A model generated the notes under the pieces. That model was not told the origin of the DNA. It made no database searches and saw only the letters and a list, made by a program, of their open reading frames with translations. From Rutpela maculata (Eukaryota; Arthropoda; Insecta; Coleoptera; Cerambycidae): 64,000 nt of DNA. Position 1 is the stretch's first letter, and the number at the start of each line of letters is the position of its first letter. A program made the position numbers and the translations under genes. The DNA lies in the NCBI GenBank assembly GCA_936432065.2, contig OW386285.2, positions 367,475,249-367,539,248 of the forward strand. Direction: 5' to 3'. Positions 57,541 to 64,000 of this stretch are shown here, in pieces.

Positions 57541-58958
57541 TTTTGCTTTTAGACAATACAGATTGTATAGGAATCGTCACAACTTGCTTAAAACTAATTA
57601 AAAATATTCCCTAACAGAATACAGACATCCATTTATGAGATATTCTCTAAGGTCAAATTTAAAACGATCTAGCCGTTTAACCTCCTTTAAATAGTCTGGT
57701 AAACGATTAAAAACTTTAAGACCAATATAGTCTGGACAATCAGTGGATATTTTATACTTACAGAATGGTATATTAAAATCATTTTTGTTTCTTAGGTTAA
57801 AAGAGTGAACCTCTTCAGCAGTATTAAAACAATTTCTGTTAATAAACACGTATACACATAACTCAGATATATATATATATATAAACCAAATACTGTCAGT
57901 ATTTTATATTTCTTAAAATAGTCTCTGCGCGAATGAGTATTTGGGACTTCCTCTATACATCTTATAATTCGTTTTTGGCCTATAAATACACTCGGTGAGA
58001 GGGTGGAATTACCCCAGAAACAAATACCATATCTCAACCTGGATCCAACTTGAGCGTGGTATAGATTTATTAGATGCTCCTTACACAGAACTGTTTTTAA
58101 ATTTCTAAATAAATAAAAAATGGAATTTAATTTGGTTATCACATAGTTGCAATGCTCTTTCCAGTTTAGACATTCGTCTAAATTGAAACCCAAAAAACGT
58201 ACGCTATCAATTTGTTTGAGACCTGTCTCGTCAATATTTAAATTCAAATTTGCACATGGTTTCTGTCTATTGTGGAACCTCATAAAATGCGTTTTTTCGA
58301 TGTTTAAATGAATTGTGTGTTAGACGCATACCAACTGTTTAGAGATTTCAAGACATTATTACTAATCGATTCCAACGTTACATCAGATTTATCTGACAAG
58401 ATAAGCGATTTATCATCTGCGTACATGATAAAAGATGCCTCTGAGGTTAAAATATCAAGTTCATTAGTATACAATAAAAACAGCACAGGGCCCAAAATGG
58501 AGCCCTGTGGAACCCCGGTTTTAACTTCACAACACTCTGAATTAACTCTACTTATTGTCCCTTGCTGACAGAATGTCACACTAACATATTGGCTCCTATA
58601 ATTCAAAAACGAACGGACCTAATCGTGAGCAACGCCCCTGATACCATAACTTGACAATTTATCAATAAGTTTATTGTGGTTCACACAATCAAATGCCCTG
58701 CTTAGGTCGCAAAAAATCCTAACAGGACATTCACCAGCCTCAATATAGCTAGTCAATAACCTTTTTATATAAAGAATGCAGCGCAGTTCCCGTTGACTTA
58801 GAGCTACGAAATCCATGTTGATTTTCGGTGAAAATTTTATATTTTTCAAGAAAATTTAACGTACGATGTAAATAACAATATTCAAACACCTTTGAAAAAC
58901 CTGAAGGTACTGTTACTATACTTAGCCATGTCCTCGACATCATGTTTTTTGTGTATGG
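57541..58958 (-). pseudogene. jockey-like LINE, 3' part (minus strand)
   Basis: Read right to left: GFSKVFEYCYLHRTLNFLEK, NQHGFRSSKSTGTALHSLY, then IFCDLSRAFDCVNHNKLIDK (RT block with the first catalytic Asp). GVPQGSILGPVLFLLYTNEL and FIMYADDKSLILS (YADD at about 58430) follow. Past the palm come HLNIEKTHFMRFHNRQK, VRFLGFNLDECLNWKEHCNY and LRYGICFWGNST. The C-terminal block YKISTDCPDYIGLKVFNRLP ends at about 57598. Few frameshifts, so this is the best preserved LINE in the window. Confidence 0.88.
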
Positions 58959-58966
58959 GAACTACT

Positions 58967-60157
58967 CAGCGTCGGATTGTGGGTGCAAGGGTCCACCGGG
59001 AAAAATATGTAGAGGGGCCCCAGAACCAAAGATGTGGAAAGTCTGTCTCTTCCCAGCGCACAGAGGGAAAAATGTGCCCTTTTTTGACAAACATCTGCCG
59101 ACAGTAGACATATCAATCAATTTAAATAAAAAAAATGGGAAATAACCTCAAGACATTGTACTTTAGAGTAGTGTTGAGACAAAGTGGCTTTGGGTTAACG
59201 TAACTTAAAAATCGCAGATATTTTTCTTTATTCCGCGTTTACCTCCTTGGTCGAGAGTCACAAATAAACGAAGTAGTGTTCATATAGATTGGATACCAAA
59301 TTCATTTTTATGGGATAATAAGTTAATCGCTTAAGTTTCTTGAATCGTTTTTAACGTATGAACCATAACCCTTTCAAGCGGTTAATTAGGAGTTGAAGGT
59401 TTAAGGTGGTGAAAATTCGAGATTCAAGTGAAATAAAGTTTAAGTGATCAAAAGTTGTTCTTCAGGGTTTTTTGATGCTGATCTCATCTTTAATCTTACT
59501 CGCATCCTATCGATCCTATGAAGGAATGAAAAAATTACGATATTCCAAATACTCGTCACTAGTTGTGTTTAGACTTGTAAATTTTTCGTCCGAGTTTCAA
59601 AATTGATGAGCAGGTGGGAGAAATCTAAAGAAAAATTTTTAACCAAAATTGATAAGCAGAGAGAAGGAAATGGAAAATTTTTTTCTCTCGAAAACGAAAA
59701 TTGACTGCACGCGCCTCTTCACGCATTGTCACCCCTATTCTGTAACCTAGTTAGCATTATGGATAATCCGACCCTGCGAGTGTTGCTCTTTGTCTTTGCG
59801 AAAAATCAACTAAACACTAAACCAAGCGAGACACGCATGTTAAACGCAATTTAGGAACAGGTAGGTAGACATTACCAAGTAAATACAAGTAAGTGTGAAC
59901 TGAAGTCCCGTCAAGCGACGGCGATAATAGAGCTTATTGCCGCGTTGCGCGTGTTTTCAAAAATACGTTTTATATGGGAAAATGGGCGCAAGTTTTATAT
60001 ATTTTCTGCTTTCAACTTTATTATTGTTATTATTTTAAGTAAGAATAATAACAATATTACGGTCTCTCGACGCCAGAGGTCTCGGGGGCCTCAAAACTGG
60101 TAAGTCGAGGGCCCACCGGGAAATTTCCCGGTTTCCCGGTGGTACAATCCGACGCTG
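58967..60157. mobile_element. hAT-type element inserted in LINE
   Basis: CAGCGTCGGATTGTGGGTGC at the left mirrors GGTACAATCCGACGCTG at the right. There is a perfect 8-bp duplication GAACTACT at 58959-58966 and 60158-60165. Subterminal CCACCGGGAAA / TTTCCCGGTGG blocks match on both sides. Removing it rejoins the LINE segment VVPI(H)KK-HDVED. No transposase frame, so non-autonomous (1191 bp). Confidence 0.92.
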
Positions 60158-60165
60158 GAACTACT

Positions 60166-60480
60166 TTCCCCAATTTTAAACATTTTGGGAATGTTCCAGA
60201 TTGAAACGATACATTTACTAAATACGTCAAAGTTTCTACAATTGTATAGGTACAGCACTTTTTTTATTAAAAACGTGGGAATTTGATCTGGGCCAGATGA
60301 TTGTCTATTTTTTAATTTGTTAGTAAATTCATTAATTCTTCAGATAGAAAAGGTTCGGGAAATAAACTGGATTGATTAAATTTAATATCTGCATGTTTAT
60401 CGTTAATTATATTTTCAACACAAAATCAATGTTTGCCTCACATATGCCCGGTTTTGGCGTACTGGAACTAATTCATAAAA
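60166..60480 (-). pseudogene. same LINE, part upstream of the hAT insertion
   Basis: On the minus strand, HLAQIKFP-like (SSGPDQIP-type) sequence precedes VSFQSGTFPKCLKLGKVVPI, the start of the RT domain, which then continues past the hAT element. 5'-truncated at about 60480. Confidence 0.75.
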
Positions 60481-61249
60481 AATCCCTCGAAATGATCATC
60501 AGACTTTGAAAGAGACGCCCGTGCTGCGGCTAAAAATTTTTACCGTTATTACACTAACTCTGTTGTGCACTAAAGTATTTTAAAACTGTGTGTTTGAAAT
60601 TCTATTTTAATTTTTTTGAATGAGTGAAATAATATACTATACAATAATTCAAATTTTCAAAATAGATCACGCATACAAAACTACAGGCAAAACTGAAGGC
60701 TTAAAGTGACTTTGTGCGGGAGAGGGCTATGTTTAAAAGCAAAAGACATGCACTTGGTGTCCGGGTATACTAGGATTAACTAGAGAAATATTTAGTAGTA
60801 ATTACACGTAATAAACATACTTGACGTTTTTCATTCGTCCTCGAAAATATATAACCTAACCTCAAACTTACCGTTTTGTTCACTTTCTCATTTTTCATAT
60901 TTAAAAATCCACCACAAAGACATCATGCAAATAAAGACATACGTGGATAATTTGGCGGTAGCTATATATAGATATTTTACACTTCACTTCGCACTTTTTT
61001 CTTCAACTCTAAAAATTATTAAATATCTCCTTTATTATGCCATGAAAGAAAGTCGAAAGAGAAGCGCGTGCGCACATCATAGTTTGAGTTAAAATAGACA
61101 AGGGCTTTGAATTTTGCAGAGTCAAATTTGCCAGCATCCACCAAATGAAAAAAATATAAAGTATATAATGGATATTATACTGTCCACGTCCACGTAGGAA
61201 CAAATAAAACATACACAGATGATATCATTTTATGTACATAAAATAGACA
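60481..61249. other. no gene seen
   Basis: AT-rich DNA; the short open frame at 61009-61212 is not recognisable. Confidence 0.4.
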
Positions 61250-61625
61250 ATTAGGCGACATCCATTTATCTTTGGTGCACATTTGTACAATAAATGGACT
61301 TTAACGGGACATATTCACTGGTTGTTCAAATAGGAACATAAAATGTGCTTTCTTTTATGTACATTATAAATGGACGCCCATAGAAGATGTCCTTTATGTA
61401 CATAAAAGGGACAATTATGGGACGTTAATTTATTCACCACGAACGTTTGTACAATAAATGGGCTTTAGCGGGACATCCATTAGTTGTCCAAGCAGGAACA
61501 TAAAGTATTTGTACATTCATGTACAGTAAATGGACGTCCCTAGGATGTCCATTCAATACCCCATAAAGGACGTCCTTGTACGTACATAAAATGAGCATCC
61601 ATAGGACGTCCATCCAATGTCCACC
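61250..61625. repeat. GGACGTCC-type degenerate repeats, 164-bp tandem unit
   Basis: TTTGTACAATAAATGGRCTT to CAGGAACATAAARTR occurs at about 61283 and 61447 (period 164), with many TTATGTACATAAA, GGACGTCC and GGACATCC units around it. Confidence 0.65.
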
Positions 61626-61784
61626 CTGTCAAAAAAATCTCATCAATCCGTATTGAAAATTATCTAAAATTAATAAGTATCTATGAGAACCTATATGGTC
61701 AATAAGTTTCTATAAGAGTTAGGTAAAGTTGCTGTTGAAATTGTTATCAGTTTATATCCGCATTGACCAGCAAAATGAGTCAAG

Positions 61785-64000
61785 CCATATCCATTTGTTA
61801 ATCCAAACATTTACTTATACCATATCAATGAGAATTTATGAGCACAGTATCTAATGTAATTCGTGCGAATTTCCGTGATTAAAAGACAAGTGTTTCTTTA
61901 AGAAACGAGCTGCATTAGGTTAGAACAGTTTGGATTTGCAATTGAAGATTACAAATTATAATGTTTGAATAGGGATTTATGAGATCAGTTTCTATGAGTA
62001 TTAATGTTTTTTTTCAGCAATATATTAAATGTGTTTTCATTTGTTTGAATGGGTAAAAAGAAAGGTCAGTTTTCAACTGCAATTACAAATACAAGTTTAA
62101 TCGCTTCGAATGGGATTATATGCGATCAATTTCTAAAAGTATTTATGCTGTTTTCCGGATATAATTGTGAATAGGTTTAATCAGTAACAAATTGTTCACC
62201 ACATGTTATGATATGGTCGGAAATTCCAAGTACACATTTGGTATTCCTTCAAGAGGATTGATGAGAGCAGTTTCTACGAGTATCTATTTGTTGTTCCTCT
62301 AGTAAATTATATAAGTCTTTATCAGTAAAGATTCGGATCTAATTTAAATATGAAAATTATATCAGAATAAAGCAACCAAATATTTTAAACAGTATCTATT
62401 TGTAAATCCAGACATTTACTTATACTATCTCAATGAGAATTTATGAGAACAGTATCTCATGTAAAACGTGCGGCTTTTCGTGGTTAAATGGCAAGTGTTT
62501 CTATAAGAAACGAGCTGCATTAGGTTAGAACAGTTTTGATTTGCAATTGAAGATTACAAATTATAATGTTTGAATAGGGATTTATGAGATCAGTTTCTAT
62601 GAGTATTAATGTTTTTTTTCAGTAATATATTAAACGTGTTTTCATTTGTTTGAATGGGTAAAAAGAAAGGTAAGTTTTCAACTGCAATTACAAATACAAG
62701 TTTAATCGCTTCGAATGGGATTATATGCGATCAATTTCTAAAAGTATTTATGCTGTTTTCCGAATATAGTTATGATGAGGTTTAATCAGTAACAAATTGT
62801 TAACTAGTTGTTATGATATGGTCGGAAATTCCAAGTACACATTTAGTATTCCTTTAAGAGGATTGATGAGAGCAGTTTCTACGAGTATCTATTTGTTGTT
62901 CCTATAGTAAATTATATAAGTCTTTATCAGTACAGATTCGGATCTAATTTAAATATGAAAATTATATCAGAATAAAGCAACCAAATATTTTAAACAGTAT
63001 CTATTTGTAAATCCAAACATTTACTTATACTATCTCAATGAGAATTTATGAGAACAGTATCTAATGTAAAACGTGCGGCTTTCCGTGGTTAAATGGCAAG
63101 GGTTTCTATAAGAAACGAGCTGCATTAGGTTAGAACAGTTTTGATTTGCAATTGAAGATTCAAAATTATAATGTTTGAATAGGGATTTATGAGATTAGTT
63201 TCTATGAGTATTAATGTTTTTTTTTCTGTAATATATTAAATGTGTTTTCATTTGTTTGAATGGGTAAAAAGAAAGGTCAGTTTTCAACTGCAATTACAAA
63301 TACAAGTTTAATCACTTCGAATGGGGTTATATGAGATCAATTTCTAAAAGTATTTATGCTGTTTTCCGGATATAATTGTGAAGAGGTATAATCAGTAACA
63401 AATTGTTCACTACATGTTATGATATGGTCGGAAATTCCAAGTACACATTTGGTATTCCTTCAAGAGGATTGATGAGAGCAGTTTCTACGAGTATCTATTT
63501 GTTGTTCCTCTAGTAAATTATATAAGTCTTTATCAGTAAAGATTCGGATCTAATTTAAATATGAAAATTATATCAGAATAAAGCAACCAAATATTTTAAA
63601 CAGTATCTATTTGTAAATCCAGACATTTACTTATACTATCTCAATGAGAATTTATGAGAACAGTATCTCATGTAAAACGTGCGGCTTTTCGTGGTTAAAT
63701 GGCAAGTGTTTCTATAAGAAACGAGCTGCATTAGGTTAGAACAGTTTTGATTTGCAATTGAAGATTACAAATTATAATGTTTAAATAATTTAAATTTATG
63801 AGATCAGTTTCTATGAGTATTAATGTTTTTTTTCAGTAATATATTAAATGTGTTTTCATTTGTTTGAATGGGTAAAAAGGAAGGTCAGTTTTGAACTGCA
63901 ATTACAAATATAAATTTAATCACTTCGAATGGGGTTATATGCGATCAATTTCTAACAGTATTTATGCTGTTTTCCGAATATAATTGTGATGAGGTTTGAT
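61785..64000. repeat. 605-bp satellite array (continues past window end)
   Basis: The anchor TTACTTATAC occurs at 61811, 62416, 63021 and 63627, giving periods of 605, 605 and 606 and more than 3.6 copies to the window end. Copies 2-4 are nearly identical; copy 1 is more diverged at its left edge. Each monomer holds four related subunits with a RATTTATGAGAWCAGTTTCT core at offsets of about 141, 140, 142 and 182 bp, so it is a higher-order repeat. Confidence 0.9.

Noticed and set aside
1..64000. CRISPR array, bacterial operons, riboswitches
   Set aside because: The tandem repeats are minisatellites, MITE interiors or satellite without spacer logic, and the spliced gene and retroelements show animal nuclear DNA.

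Overview
The window is AT-rich nuclear DNA from an animal, almost certainly an insect or other arthropod. The evidence is a spliced gene with GT-AG introns, jockey-like LINE retrotransposons, hAT, piggyBac, Harbinger and Tc1/mariner-type elements, and a 5S-rRNA-derived SINE. I cannot assign the order from sequence alone. Only three host genes are supportable; most of the rest is layered mobile DNA.

Host genes. The main gene is a DCAF15 homologue (substrate receptor of the CUL4-DDB1 ubiquitin ligase) on the minus strand, in seven exons from 45728 down to 22392. All intron phases agree, giving 806 codons plus stop. Its introns hold about 21 kb of transposons: a Penelope remnant in intron 6; a degraded LINE, a Harbinger MITE and a 2.4-kb palindrome in intron 5; and a hAT element plus a LINE interrupted by a fold-back element carrying a piggyBac MITE in intron 3. 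Two small Cys/Pro-rich genes lie at 5868-6104 (+, two exons) and 10460-10666 (-). They share a PCCPxC motif and both end in Cys.

Layout. 0.4-2.9 kb: jockey-like LINE split by a 1.16-kb array-bearing insertion. 3-6.2 kb: minisatellite, TIR element, small Cys/Pro gene. 7.1-9.2 kb: long-TIR element A. 9.7-10.7 kb: 5S-derived SINE and the second Cys/Pro gene. 11.3-14.9 kb: long-TIR element B with two nested MITEs. 15-21.6 kb: tandem repeats, TIR elements, hAT copy 1. 22.4-45.7 kb: DCAF15. 46.1-51.5 kb: hAT K, then long-TIR element C nested in another inverted-repeat family. 51.5-54 kb: Tc1/mariner-type transposase pseudogene split by a MITE. 54.4-57.5 kb: repeat fragments and a possible first exon. 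57.5-60.5 kb: minus-strand LINE split by a hAT element. 61.2-64 kb: GGACGTCC-type repeats and a 605-bp satellite running off the window end.

The most interesting signal is a protein family found three times (A, B, C), each time between very long terminal inverted repeats. It combines a FEN1/XPG-like PIN-type acidic motif set with a C-terminal CXC cysteine domain. This looks like a self-mobilising DNA element whose candidate transposase is a PIN-like nuclease rather than an RNase-H-fold DDE enzyme. All three copies here are broken.
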